From assembly GCF_028583425.1 (NCBI RefSeq), contig NC_072801.1, forward strand, positions 19,674,001-19,738,000: a DNA stretch of 64,000 nt, in the 5' to 3' direction. Each line of letters opens with the position of its first letter. The first letter of the stretch is position 1. The position numbers were made by a program, and so were the translations under genes. The stretch comes from Eublepharis macularius. Its lineage: Eukaryota; Chordata; Lepidosauria; Squamata; Eublepharidae. Below, one piece after another: positions 1-10,798 of this stretch. The notes under the pieces were generated by a model. The model searched no databases. It had not been told where the DNA came from and worked only from the letters and a program-made list of their open reading frames with translations.

Positions 1-274
1 AAACATCCGTTCAGAGAGTGACCACCCCGGGGGGTCGCTCCCGACGGGAGAATGGCAACGGGTATGCCCGGCTGAATATCCCGTTTCGCTATACACACGC
101 TTCTTCAAAAGCCTCCTTCTCTGAACACTGGAGCAGGCTACTGGAGAGGCAATTATACGGAGGCTTTTGAAGAAGCGTGTGTATAGCGAAACAGGATATT
201 CAGCCGGGCATACCCGTTGCCATTCTCCCGTCGGGAGCGACCCCCCGAGGTGGTCACTCTCTGAACGGATGTTT
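1..274. repeat. Near-perfect inverted repeat (foldback/MITE-like), 116-bp arms
   Basis: Positions 1-116 pair with 159-274 around a 42-bp spacer (117-158). I count two mismatches and no gap across the arms. Outer termini read AAACATCCGTTCAGAGAG and its complement. The left arm begins at the first base of the window, so the element may extend further left; the target duplication cannot be judged. It lies in an intron of VPS35L. The structure is that of a nonautonomous DNA transposon or foldback element; no coding capacity is seen. Confidence 0.85.
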
Positions 275-1028
275 GTCAACTACGTGTGATTGTGATGTTG
301 CCTAAAGGAAAATATTAAAACGACATTGAACACAAGAACTGGTTGGTTTACAATGGTCTTTTTTGCTCAGTTAATTTGAGATCAATGGATTCCTCCCCTC
401 CACCCTATCTGCATGCCTTTTCTGAGACTTTGAGGAAGAGCAGCATACCTTCTGAAACACCAAGACATGCTCAGTATCTTGGATGTTTATAGTTAATTGG
501 GGAGAGATCACAACACAGTGTTGCTGTATTGTGTGCATTTTGTTCAATCTTTGGCATCTCCAGTTAAAGGTTGTGGAGCTGTGAAACACCTCTACCAACC
601 ATGGTCAGCAGTACTGGGTTTAATGGACCATTGTTTGGACTCTGAATAAGCAGCTTGTTACCCTGTGGAGGACCTGATGTATTTTTGGAATGTAGCAGCA
701 GCTTCTTCCTTGGGGAACTTTCCCCCATATTGGAGTTTCGCTGAAGCCCTTTCTCGTTTAGCGGGTGTTGTAAAAACTGTTCTGTCAGCAGGACTGGGCG
801 GTGTCTTCCCTTCCCTTCCTTTTTCTGGCTTCAGCAGTAATTCGCACAGGGCTGCTCAAGTGAACTATGAAATGAGTCAATTGATGTGGCAGGTTGGCCA
901 GAGCTGCTTGGCTGCTTCCAAGTATGCTTCTGCTGATTTGATCCCTCGTCAAGATGGCAGGGCGGCTCTGCCTCGGAACTGAGGGTGTTTTTCTTTCCAA
1001 GGGAGCGGAACAAAAAAGGAAATCCTGA
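275..1028. other. VPS35L intron, no recognised feature
   Basis: No exon or repeat was recognised here. Short open frames exist on both strands (for example 665-982) but they lack family similarity, splice support or conservation I can see, and are treated as chance. Confidence 0.5.
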
Positions 1029-1039
1029 GAAAGGGGCAG

Positions 1040-1725
1040 GTTTTTTTTTAAAAAAAAATCATATTTATTTCAAAGATAAATGAACTGCAGGTTATCCATA
1101 CAGGTGTAATATATCTTGCTAATATAATTTTACTTACTAAATACAATACTAAATAATATTAACTTATATATAATTATATTAAACTATTAAGTCCTATAAA
1201 TGAGCTGGTCTACTCTAGTTTTATAAATTCAAAATTGTTTGATAAGTTTTATTTGGTAGCTGTATATTTTCACTTCTAATAAATTCAAAGAAAGGAAACC
1301 GTTTTCCATAAACTTTGTTGTTTGGGGGAAGTTTTCAGCTTGATAAATTCCATCATTAATCTTCTCAAATATGAAGTGGTCCCAGATTTTTGAATACCAA
1401 TTTGTTATTGTAGGTATAGTATGATCTTTCCATCTAAGTGCTATTGCATTTTTTGCTGCCATTAAAAAGATATTTATAAGGTCTTGCCTAATTTGAGGAA
1501 TATATCTATATCATCCCATTGATGTAGGAATATCAGCTCAGGTTTCATTGGTATTTTATATCCAGTCAAAACAAATATTGGGTTTAAAATTGTTTCCCAA
1601 AATTCTTCTATATAACAACATTTCCACCACCAATGTAAATAAGTTCCTGGTTCACCACATCCTTTCCGACATAAAGATGATCTTTTAGAATACATGGCAG
1701 CTAATTTTCTGGGAGTGAGATACCG
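1040..1725 (-). mobile_element. L1 LINE 3' end (5'-truncated), minus strand
   Basis: The minus strand encodes the C-terminal end of L1 ORF2: the region 1474-1720 gives the L1 cysteine knuckle (CRKGCGEPGTYLHWWW), followed by a downstream tail in 1229-1462. A T-run at 1040-1050 is the poly(A) end. Probable target duplications flank it: 1029-1039 (GAAAGGGGCAG) and 1726-1736 (GAGAGGGGCAG), 10 of 11 bases equal. It is therefore a typical 5'-truncated L1 insertion, now broken. Confidence 0.82.
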
Positions 1726-1736
1726 GAGAGGGGCAG

Positions 1737-3166
1737 TTTCAAAAGAGCATCCAGCCCGCTCAGTGGGGTTTAGTGCCATCAGCTTGTTGGTGTTACTCCA
1801 AGGCTTGGCAGTGGGCTTGTGAGACTCGTAATGCCATTGTGTAAGGCTTCCCTAGCTGTTGCCACCACTGCTGCTTCTATAAATTTTTATCCCTGTGTTT
1901 TAGAAATTGACCTTACTTTTTGCTACTTTTGCAATGCTAGCACTAGCGATCACGAATTCACATGCATCACACAATGACACTCTGCCTCTAGTGGGTTCGT
2001 TGTGTTATAGTAGGCAAGCAGAAGGTAAGTCAAGAGGGGAAAGGACACAGACTGAAGCAAGGCTGAGGAGGGCTGCTCCGTCCTGTTAGTGAGAAAAATC
2101 TTGGCAATCTTTCATTTGGCCTTTCTAAAGAAAGGCAAGGCTGATTATGGCATAAATCATAATAATCCTGCTCTCTGCTTTACAAGAGAACCCATCTTCC
2201 AATTTTAAGATTTATCAGCTAGAACAATAAAAAGCAGCTATTTGCTGTTTTGGTCAACATTTTGGTCTGAAGCAACATCTGATTTCTGTTTCAAGAAAAC
2301 TGCAAATGGCAGATTTGGGGACTTTCCCATCACATCTCGAATCATGAGGTTTTCCCTCTCCCTTCTTTAATACTAAACGTTTAGCTTTAATTAGCATTCT
2401 GAGGAACTCAAAAAGTCTTTTTGCTCCTTTGGGGTGTTCAGATTGGTCCTAACGAAATGTCAAACAATTTCATTTACAATATTAGATTGCTGAAGCATTT
2501 CAGAATAACTGTGAATAATTCAACCATTCTTCTTCCTTGTCATATTATTATTTACTCTTGCTGGTTCCCCTTTTGTTTATAATGTGTGTTGAAGGGATTT
2601 ATCTTTTAGTCTTCCTTGCGTCTCTGCACAACATATAAACACTTTCTCAAACACCAAAGTTACTTGTGAGGCTAAGCTAATGAATAAGTTTTTTTCTTTA
2701 ATAGTATACTTTTAAAAAATGCCCATTCATCTTCCGGTGATGAGTGAAAGATTTTTCTGTTACTCTTCCATTGTTTGATGTCCTGTGAAGACAAAACAGG
2801 AAGCTCATCCATGGTGGGCTTTGGATATCATTAACATTGGAGGATGGAAACAGGAACAAAATGAATATTTTTAATAGACATTGCTTCATGTGATGTTGCT
2901 GCTACAATTTTCTTGCATCCCATTATCCCAATTTCAGCATGATCCACCATATATGTAGGCAATCACCCATCAAACACAACATTTCCAAGATCAGCCTGAC
3001 CAAATGTTTGTCTTGTCAATATTTTAGGTGTGAAATGTCATCAGTGCATAGTTTCGTAATTCATCTTCCTGACATTTAAGATTTTAAAAGTATGGGTTAT
3101 TCCAGACTAGATTTTGGTCCCAATTTTCCTTGTGGATTTATCTAGTCTAGGGCACATTACATAAAT
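1737..3166. other. VPS35L intron, no recognised feature
   Basis: AT-rich sequence without a recognised exon, RNA gene or clear repeat. The open frame at 1907-2089 has no visible family features. Confidence 0.45.
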
Positions 3167-3206
3167 AACAGTGCAATGCTGAGCAGCGTTGGGATTGTAC
3201 TGTAAA
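3167..3206. repeat. Short palindromic MITE remnant
   Basis: Around 3171-3206 the ends ACAGTGCAATGCTGAGC and GTTGGGATTGTACTGT are inverted copies of each other. This resembles the terminal part of a small palindromic DNA element with its middle lost. Confidence 0.4.
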
Positions 3207-3218
3207 CTGTTTCTGAAT

Positions 3219-3410
3219 GAAACTGTATACATGAAGCTGCCTTATACCGAATCAAACTGTCAGTCCCTCAAGGACACTGTTGTCTGTTCAGACTGGCAGC
3301 AGCTCTGCAGGGTCTCAGGCAGAGGTCTTCGCATGCGCTGGAGATGCCAGGGACTGAACCTGAGGCTTTCTGCCTGCTCTGCCACTGAACCGTGGTGCCT
3401 CCCCTAACTG
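3219..3410 (-). mobile_element. tRNA-derived SINE, minus strand
   Basis: Read on the minus strand it has a tRNA-like head (GCTCTGCCACTGAACCGTGG reversed, 3380-3400) and ends in the body CATGAAGCTGCCTTATACCG seen at 3229. It belongs to the same family as copies at 7581, 40100, 40425 and 47335 in this window, which share the segments 'treated as tRNA head - CTCCAG - AAGGATC - GCCTTATA tail'. Confidence 0.8.
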
Positions 3411-3763
3411 GAAAACAAACAGAGGTACAACAGGGATCTGAGGACCTTGTTTTGCTTGAAGGGACTGCAGTTTTCTCATAACAAGAATGTGACTTTATTG
3501 TATTGGGCTTCTTAGCGATGTTCACTTTAACCTATGCAGTGGTCATTAATGGAAAACGGACATATCTACAATGCCTTATTGGTATGTCATCACCAGAACC
3601 TTTCCTGCCCTGACTTCATGCACCGAATCTTTTCCAATAATAAAGAGTAGTAAATGTTGTTAGCATAGTGTTGTTAGACAATATTGAACCAGTGGATTCC
3701 CACCACCACCCACTTTGTCATTGACTGCTGAACTAATGAATCCCTTGTTTTAAAAAATTGTAG

Positions 3764-3910
3764 ACTTTAAAGCGACAGAGCCAGTTGGCGCTCTACTTCT
3801 TCAATAGCATTTTGGCTCATGGAGATGTGCGGAACAACAAACTCAATCAGCTCACCGTGAACCTGTGGAACCTGGCTCAGAAACACGGCTTTGCAGACAC
3901 AAAAACTATG
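3764..3910 (+). CDS. VPS35L: VPS35L penultimate coding exon
   Basis: This 147-bp exon translates in phase 0 to 49 residues that closely match the C-terminal part of VPS35L (formerly C16orf62), including [20 protein letters not shown] and [16 protein letters not shown]. It is bounded by an acceptor AG at 3762-3763 and a donor GTAAGG at 3911. VPS35L is the VPS35-like alpha-solenoid scaffold of the Retriever complex (with VPS26C and VPS29), which joins the CCC complex as Commander and recycles membrane proteins from endosomes. The C-terminal helices encoded here belong to the part of the solenoid that binds VPS29. Earlier exons were not recognised between 1 and 3763, so they lie upstream of the window. 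Identification rests on family knowledge; splice sites are seen directly. Confidence 0.95.
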
Positions 3911-4681
3911 GTAAGGGGAGCCAGAGAGAGGCTTTGAAATTGCTGTGTACATGGGGGTGTAAGCTTGGTCTTTGCGGGGGGGGGGGGAGTTGTGTTCTGT
4001 ATTTTCAACTTGTAGAAATCTTGGCTTAGCAGAATAAGGGTTAGCTCTGTGCTGCTAACAGTGGCACTTCCCTCTAGCACAAAGGAACCTTCTGCTGATT
4101 TAAGCCTTTTGAGTCAGCAGAAGGCTCCTCATGCTGGAGGAAGAGATCCATGTGATCAAGTGCTCAGCTCTTTCCAACTGGTAGACCTTGAAAAAAATTA
4201 CCTTTGTTGTTGAACCTTACTGTGAGGTCAGTTTGTTCTCTATCCCCAACATAAAATAATAAACCAGAAGTTTTTCTCCAAAGCAACTTAGACACTGCAG
4301 TGCATACATTATGCAGTATTTAATTTGCATACCTGCTTGCGTTGATCATGGGAAAGGGTGAGGGAAGCTACACGAGGCACTGGAGTCCTGACCCAGTTTC
4401 TACTGAACAGCTCTTTGACTTCAGGGATTTTCCTCTCCAGATACTGCCTGAATATTTTGAAACCCCCCCCCCTTTTTTTTTTGCAGCCGTAAGGGATGCA
4501 AGCTCACTCTTTCCCAAATGAAAGACAGCCCACTGAATCTTGGTTTTCCACCTTTAGTGCTGGCATAGAATAGGCAACGGGTGGGGCAGGGGAGGAAGTT
4601 CCCCAAGTGGCACAGGGAGATAAGGTATTTGCTTGTCCTGTTGTATAGAAAAATCTGGTTCTCCTTCCCTCCCCATTCTAG

Positions 4682-4780
4682 GTAAAAACCTTGGACTATA
4701 TTAAGAGGCAAAGCAAACACCCAGAGTTGAAGCATTTTACAGAGCTGGCACTCAGACTTCCTCTGCAGTCAAGGACCTGA
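4682..4780 (+). CDS. VPS35L: VPS35L last coding exon
   Basis: After an acceptor AG at 4680-4681, 99 bp encode 32 residues and a TGA at 4778-4780. The peptide starts [18 protein letters not shown] and ends [11 protein letters not shown], which matches the extreme C-terminus of VPS35L almost residue for residue. Phase is 0, as required by the exon ending at 3910. The 771-bp intron between the two exons holds no recognised element. The protein end is therefore intact. The stop is followed by a short 3' UTR and a poly(A) signal, so the gene ends before 5100 and faces KNOP1 tail to tail across about 9 kb of repeats. Confidence 0.96.
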   Translation, partial: VKTLDYIKRQSKHPELKHFTELALRLPLQSRT

Positions 4781-5055
4781 TGAATCAAGAGCACCTGGAA
4801 GGCAAATTGCCAAGGCCGATAAAATATAGGCTGCATCTTCAGCTGTTATTGGAGTTCAATATCTTTTCATTTTGAAGCGTCCCTTGGTGCGTGAAAGATT
4901 TATTCTGTTGGAGGCAGAAGGGAAAACCGTCCTGACTGAACTGCAATCATCTTTGAAACGAGTCTTTGTTTCCCAGCTGTACAGCCCTTAAAACATTAAA
5001 GAGTGATTTAAATGCTGACTTTGGGGTTAATAAAATTTATCTTTCGGTTTCAGAA
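4781..5055 (+). terminator. VPS35L: VPS35L 3' UTR and poly(A) signal
   Basis: A canonical AATAAA lies at 5029-5034, 249 bp after the stop codon, with an ATTAAA variant near 4995. A T/G-rich stretch follows. The cleavage site is inferred at about 5045-5055. Confidence 0.7.
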
Positions 5056-6700
5056 GGGGGAATAACTTTCATACCCCCAATCTTGATGTGGCTGTGAAGA
5101 GAAGAGGAAGCTTACTTTGCAGTGACACTGCAAGCAGTGGTTCTGCAGCGTTGCTGCCTTGAAAGAGATTGTCTCATACATCTGATAAACAGCAGCTGTC
5201 CTAGAACAGCTTTCAACCCTTTCCCAAATACGTGGCTTGGTGTAATTGAAACACATAATGGAAAAGGAGAGAACCGCTAAAAGAAGTCTAGGAGAGATTC
5301 TGAGAGGGGCTTGGAAGCAAATGTGTTCAGGGATCTTTTGTGCTTAAGCTCCAAATAAAAGGGGAGTGGGTTCTAATCAAGAAAAGGATGCACTAGGCAT
5401 GAATACAGATCTTTCCTAGCATTGTTTAGCTGGCTGTTTTGCAACTATAAGGGACGCTTATTATGATGCGTGATCCAGCCTTCTTTTGCCTTGATTATAA
5501 ACCCCAGTGAGGGATTTATAATTTTTTCTCTTTTAAATTTCTAGTTAACACACTTGTTTGAGCAAAGGATGAACAGATAACTGCACAACAGGGGACATTA
5601 TACACTTAACCTTGCAACGTCCTTACCTCCATCCCCTGGACATCAAGCTGGATACGCCAGGCTTATGTTTTCAGAAAATAGTTGGGATTTGGTGGGCCTG
5701 TAGAAGAACAGAATTCTATGACAGTAGGAATAGCCACGTGGGAGATTTCCTTGAAGTAGCATCACTGGCACACCAATAGTTTTGGCCAACATCATGTGTC
5801 TCTGTCAAACTATGCCACAACTGGGTTTTAACTATTGTGTAGTAACAAAGTACAGATATGTCTGAATGCCACTTTGGAATTGGTATTTATTTATTTAAAA
5901 CCTTTTTTTAAAGAATATTTTTAAAAAGTGTTGAACAAGGGGGCAAGTTGTTGCTGTTGCATTGAAACACAATATGTAGTCTTTGTTCCAAACCTTTGCT
6001 CAGCAAATACTGTAGACTTTCTAAACTTCTTTTCATGTACATCATGCTTTTCCTTCAAACCAGCACCTTGTCTGTCTGGGATAGGGCTGAATCCACTGCT
6101 AGGGCAGTTGCTATTATCAGATTTTTTTTTAACCAAAAAAAAAAGTTCCCTATTTGGCATGACCAAACTGAGAAATGAAGATGCAAGTCCTCTCTAGCCA
6201 ATGGTGGGACTGTTGTGATGTCACAGAAGGGCTCCAGAAGCACAGGAGGTGTGTATGAAACAGAGACCACTTGGATGTGACAACAAAGGAAGTAGTGGGG
6301 AAGGGAGCACAGGAGATGAGGGTAGGACTGAGGGAAGAAGGGTGCTGAAAATGAGTCACGATTCCAAAAAGAGAGAACTCATAGAAGCAAAACAAAGGAG
6401 GTGCTGGGTTTCAGTTACTATGGATGGGGCGTTGCATATACATATCCTATACAAAAAGACATTGCTGGAGTGCAGACTCTTAAGAAGCTATCCTGCATAG
6501 AACTCTGCTTGGGGATGGCCCAACACCAGACACTAAAGCCACCTGAGGCCACAAATTGGAAAGAGGAAGAAACATCGCTGCAATTATATGAATAGATTGC
6601 CTCTTTTGCACTTTTCCGTGGCTTGATAGTGCAGTATACTCTCTGTTAATATTATGTGGAAAGACTGTTTTATGCAGAACAAGGGTTATGATTCTTCAAG
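5056..6700. other. VPS35L-KNOP1 intergenic spacer, no recognised gene
   Basis: Short overlapping frames around 5920-6600 on both strands have no family features. No RNA gene or clear repeat was recognised. Confidence 0.45.
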
Positions 6701-6705
6701 ATGGC

Positions 6706-6925
6706 GTTAAGGGCATAGTTGTATAATGGCCGAGTGTTAGACTAGGGTCAGGGTCGAATCCCCGCTCTGCCATGGAAGCTTGCTGGGTGACCTTAGGCCA
6801 GTCACACACACTCAGCCTTACCTCATAGGGAGGTTCTAAGAAGAGGAGAACAAAGTAAGCTGCTTGGGGTCCATCTTGGGGAGAAAGGCAGAGTATACAA
6901 GGACTAACTAAATAAACAGAAGTAC
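6706..6925 (+). mobile_element. Sauria-type SINE
   Basis: Contains a tRNA-like head (GGGTCAGGGTCGAATCCCCG, box B like) followed by the unique body CCATGGAAGCTTGCTGGGTG, the ACCTTAGGCCAGTCACACAC segment, and a tail AGAAAGGCAGAGTATACAAG. This arrangement is characteristic of the squamate Sauria SINE, whose 3' tail resembles Bov-B LINEs. Confidence 0.8.
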
Positions 6926-7580
6926 TCCTACAGTTAGTGACCACTCAACTGCAGTTCTATCTTGGTGGTTCAATAGTCAATTTTATTTTAGGGCCAAAAG
7001 AGATTTTCTTTCAGTAAAGGCCTTTGCTACCTAGGATGTAATAGAATTGAGGAGGTATAGTCTGGCCCCCTCATACAGCCATTGTTCATGCAGCCTTCCA
7101 TATATGACAAGGATCTGCAGCTGAAGAGTCAAACTCTGTCAAAAGAGCAGACCAATAAACAGCCAGTATAAGAAAGCCTGTTTGCAAGACACAGATTTTA
7201 TAGTACGTAATATAACACACAAGCACCCTGTGCTACTGTTTCAGTTAACTGGCATAAATCTGGCCATGGTTTCAAAGTGGAATAGTTGTACTGCTGACTA
7301 ATTTGGAGTTGGCAAAAACATGTAGAAACAATGTATGTCAACCTGTACATGGATGACCATTCCTGCGCTGATCTTGCACACACCTTCTGTGACTCATCCC
7401 TATTATATGGTCAAAACCAGGAACATGTTAAATGTTCCGTGTAAGCCCTTCTAAGTTCCCCTCTAAGTGGTTCTGCAGTTTGGAACAGATTATTTCCTCT
7501 TTAGACGATGGGGTTGCTGCTAGGTCTGGATTCTGAAGCCCACTGAATAGAAAAAGTTCTCCACGTGATCTAACAAGGGA

Positions 7581-7790
7581 GGGGCCATGGCTGTCGGAAA
7601 GCATCTGCTCAACACGCAGAAGGTCCCCAGTTTAATACCCAGCATCTTCAGTTGAAAGGATCTGGTATTAAGTGATGTGAAAAATGTCTACTGGAAATCC
7701 GGGAGAGCTACTGCCAGTCAAAGTGGACAGTAGTGACCTTGAGGGATTGATGGTCTGATTCAGTATAAGGTAGTTTCATGTGTTCAAAGG
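7581..7790 (+). mobile_element. tRNA-derived SINE
   Basis: Plus-strand copy of the family also found at 3219 and 47335: tRNA-like head with GCAGAAGGTCCCCAGTTTAA, then AAAGGATCTGGTATTAAGTG and a tail GTATAAGGTAGTTTCATGTG ending at about 7790. Confidence 0.82.
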
Positions 7791-9990
7791 GAGGAAAGTA
7801 ACTTTACCCCATGACATAAGGGCTAAAATATGTTACGTGGTAGTCCCACCCACCCCCAGCTTTTTTCCTTCAGTGTAAAGAAACTGGCTTCAGGTTTAAT
7901 AGGGAAGGGGTGGTGTGCTTCCTTGCTAGCTGCTTGCTTAACATCTGCCTCCCACCTTATCTCAATGGGTGGAGAAATAGCTGGAAGGGGTGAGTTGAGC
8001 ATGTTTGTTAACTACAGTCAAGTAGCTTGCAGGGAAAATGGTAAATCTAAAACCACCCACAGTTCCTTTGTGTTTGAAAACAACAGAGCCCACGCTACTG
8101 GGGGGGGCGGATTTCAGAACATCTAGAAGGATTTTATACTTTGCAAATCAGAGTTGCACTTACCCGTAACTGTTGTTCATAGAAATCTTCTGCGCAGGCA
8201 TACATTGGGGATGGTGCAGGTGCAGGCCAGCCACGGAGAGATTTTTCTAGCTTCTAGAAGGCTGCTAGGGTGCCCTTCCTCTGGCACGCTTTCCCGCCAA
8301 AATGGTCACGTGCCATGAGGGAGAGGCACCTACTTCTCTCAGTTCTCCTAAGCCTCATAAGCATATAGATTAAATAAGAGAGCTCACTGTGGGGCAGGAG
8401 GGAGGGAATGTGTGCCTGCACAGAAGTTGATGAACAACAGTTAACAAGTGCAACTCTGTTTTCATCATCCATCTTCTGTGCAGTTCCACATTGGGAAAAT
8501 AGCAAGCTACTCACCTACAAGGTGGGAGTGAGTCTCTAAGTAAACAGAGAACCAGGTGGTGGCTGCACAAATGTCAGAAAGCGAGACATCTCTGGAGAAG
8601 GCAGCTGAGGATGCTTGAAGTTTCATAGAATGGGCCCTCAAAGGAAAAGGACATCAGACTGCAGTGTGATGGTAGCACAGTTTAATTACAGAAATAATCT
8701 AACAAGACAAAAGTCTGAGGTGACATCTTAAACCCCTTCTGAGAACAGGCAAAACAGACAAATAAAGCTGATGTCTAGTTGAAAACTGCATTCTCTTTAA
8801 GTGTAACAGTAACACCCTACGGACATCCAAATTGTGAAGGGCGCGTTCAGCATTATCGGTAGGGTTAGGAAAGAAAACAAACAAGAAAATAACCTGAGAT
8901 AAATGGAATCAGGAAACCACATTAGGTAAAAAGGTAACACTAGGTCTTAGAAAAATCCGTTGGGGAAAGAATTGAGTGAAAGGGGAACCTGCCCTAAAGA
9001 CGGCAACTTCTCCAACACGCCTGGCGGATGTAATTGCAACAAGGAAATAGGTCTTGAAGGACAACAAGTCCAAGGGGCAGGAGCCCAAAGGTAGGTAACA
9101 TCAAACAGGATAATGCTAATGACAAGTCCCAGTGAGGTACAATTGTTGACGAGGGAGATATAAATTAAGGAGTCCCTTAAGGAAACTCTTGAAAAGAGCT
9201 TAGGGGAAAAGTCTTCCTGTCAACCAGACCATGGAAAGCCAAAATGGCCACTAAGTTGGTCTGAATAGATGTGGACAAAAGACCAATGACCTTAATAGCC
9301 AATAAATACTCAAAAATAACAAGGCAAGGGACCAGAAAAAGGGGACAATCTTTTGTGCAGAACCCATGCAGAAAAATGCTCCCCTAAATGCAATTTGTTG
9401 GATGCTCTTATGAAGGATTTATGGGCATTGAGAATTAGGGGTGTGCACCAGAAGAAAAATCCCGCTTCGGTTTATCCAAAGTGGGGAAAAGCTTCATAAA
9501 CACCTGAAACCCTAAGCGGCAAGCCACTTCGGATTCGGGTGTTTAAATCGCTTTGGTATACTCCATAAAGATTCGGAGCATACCAAAGTGAGGAGAGAAA
9601 CTTCCAGGCCCCCCCCCGTCAACACCTCCCCCACTTACCTGGCCCTGGAAAGGGGTATTTAAACCCCCGCCAACAGCTGCTTGGTGGGGATTTCTCCGCC
9701 AAACAGCTGATCTCAGGGTTTAAATGCCCCCTTTCTGTGCTGCTGCGCAGCGGCAGGCTGCACTCAGCCGCTTGTCAGGGAAACCCCTGACAAGCGGCTG
9801 AGTCAGGGATTGACTGGGAGGAGAAATTTAAACCCCGGCAGGCTGCACTCAGCCGCTTGTCAGGGAAACCCCTGACAAGCAGCTGAGTTGGGAGTGAGAT
9901 GCTCCTCTCCCTGCCACTGTGCAGCGGCAGGGAGAAGGGCATTTCACCCCGGCAGGCTGCACTCAGCCGTTTGTCAAGGAAACTCCTGAC

Positions 9991-10784
9991 GGGGGGCGGA
10001 GCACTGCTACGAAACATGGTGGACGCTTCTTTCTGAGGCTCCAGGCCCTTCCCGTGCCTTAAATCGGCTCACCTGGCTTCAAAATACCTGAAAGCGATGA
10101 GAAAAGCAGGAGCAAGCAGAGCAAAAAAACCCCCAGCACAATCAGCCTCTGTAAAAAGCGTTTTTGCTCCGGAAGACCAGAAAAACAGCGAGGAGTCTCA
10201 GGCCGGTAAGAGCCCTAAAATGGCCGACACAAAGCATAGCAATAGCTACCTAACCAAGCAAGATCTAACAGACTCTTTAAAAGCCCTTGGAAGTAGTATT
10301 ATTTCAACAATTACTACAACTCTGGTTGAAAAAATAAATGCTGGCTTGGAACCTATTACTAAGCAGCTTGCAGACATCCAGGGATCTCTCTCTTCAGTAA
10401 CAGAGACTGCTGAGACAGCCTTAGAACGTGGGCTTACACTACAAGAGGAAACGAGGCAAATTCAGATAGCAGAAGACATGCTATCTGCCAAAGTAATGGA
10501 ACTTGAAATGAAACTTAAAGCTAAAAACCTTAAGATTAGAGGCGTCCCAGAGAAGGAGAAAGCGAACTTAGACCTTGCCATATTTATCTCCACATGGCTG
10601 GCATCAGCTATACAGCTTGAAGATGGAATCACCCGTAGTATTGATCTAGCCTATAGGCTAGGCCCCATGAACCCAAATAAAGCTCGTTCTCCAAGAGATA
10701 TCTTAGTGTCTTTTCGCGACTATAGAACAAAAGAGAAGATTCTTTTAGAAGCTCGTAAAAGGGGCCATTTGCTCTACAAGGATA
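9991..10784 (+). mobile_element. L1 5'-end fragment with most of ORF1 (3'-truncated)
   Basis: The insert holds about 106 bp of leader (9991-10096) and then L1 ORF1. Flanking 15-bp duplications AAGGAAACTCCTGAC (9976-9990) and AAGGAAACTCCTAAC (10785-10799) differ at one base, so it arrived as a discrete insertion. Unusually it keeps the 5' part and lacks everything after ORF1, including a poly(A) tail. It is inserted in the hAT element 9436-10877. Confidence 0.75.
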
Positions 10785-10798
10785 AAGGAAACTCCTAA
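10097..10798 (+). CDS. L1 ORF1p-like protein, C-terminally truncated
   Basis: An uninterrupted frame of 233 codons encodes an L1 ORF1-type RNA-binding protein. It has a basic N-terminus (RKAGASRAKKPP), a Ser/Thr-rich linker, a long amphipathic coiled-coil region (about residues 50-145, with GLTLQEETRQIQIAEDMLS), and the RRM-like core (LKIRGVPEKEKANLDLAIFI, then LGPMNPNKARSPRDILVSF and a basic RTKEKILLEARKRGHLLYKD). ORF1p normally forms trimers on L1 RNA. The C-terminal domain is cut short: the last few codons and the stop come from the duplicated target, so this copy cannot encode a full ORF1p. The frame is intact, which suggests a fairly young insertion. The start ATG at 10097 follows a leader rich in GC. 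No ORF2 follows it. Confidence 0.8.
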   Translation: MRKAGASRAKKPPAQSASVKSVFAPEDQKNSEESQAGKSPKMADTKHSNSYLTKQDLTDSLKALGSSIISTITTTLVEKINAGLEPITKQLADIQGSLSSVTETAETALERGLTLQEETRQIQIAEDMLSAKVMELEMKLKAKNLKIRGVPEKEKANLDLAIFISTWLASAIQLEDGITRSIDLAYRLGPMNPNKARSPRDILVSFRDYRTKEKILLEARKRGHLLYKDKGNS

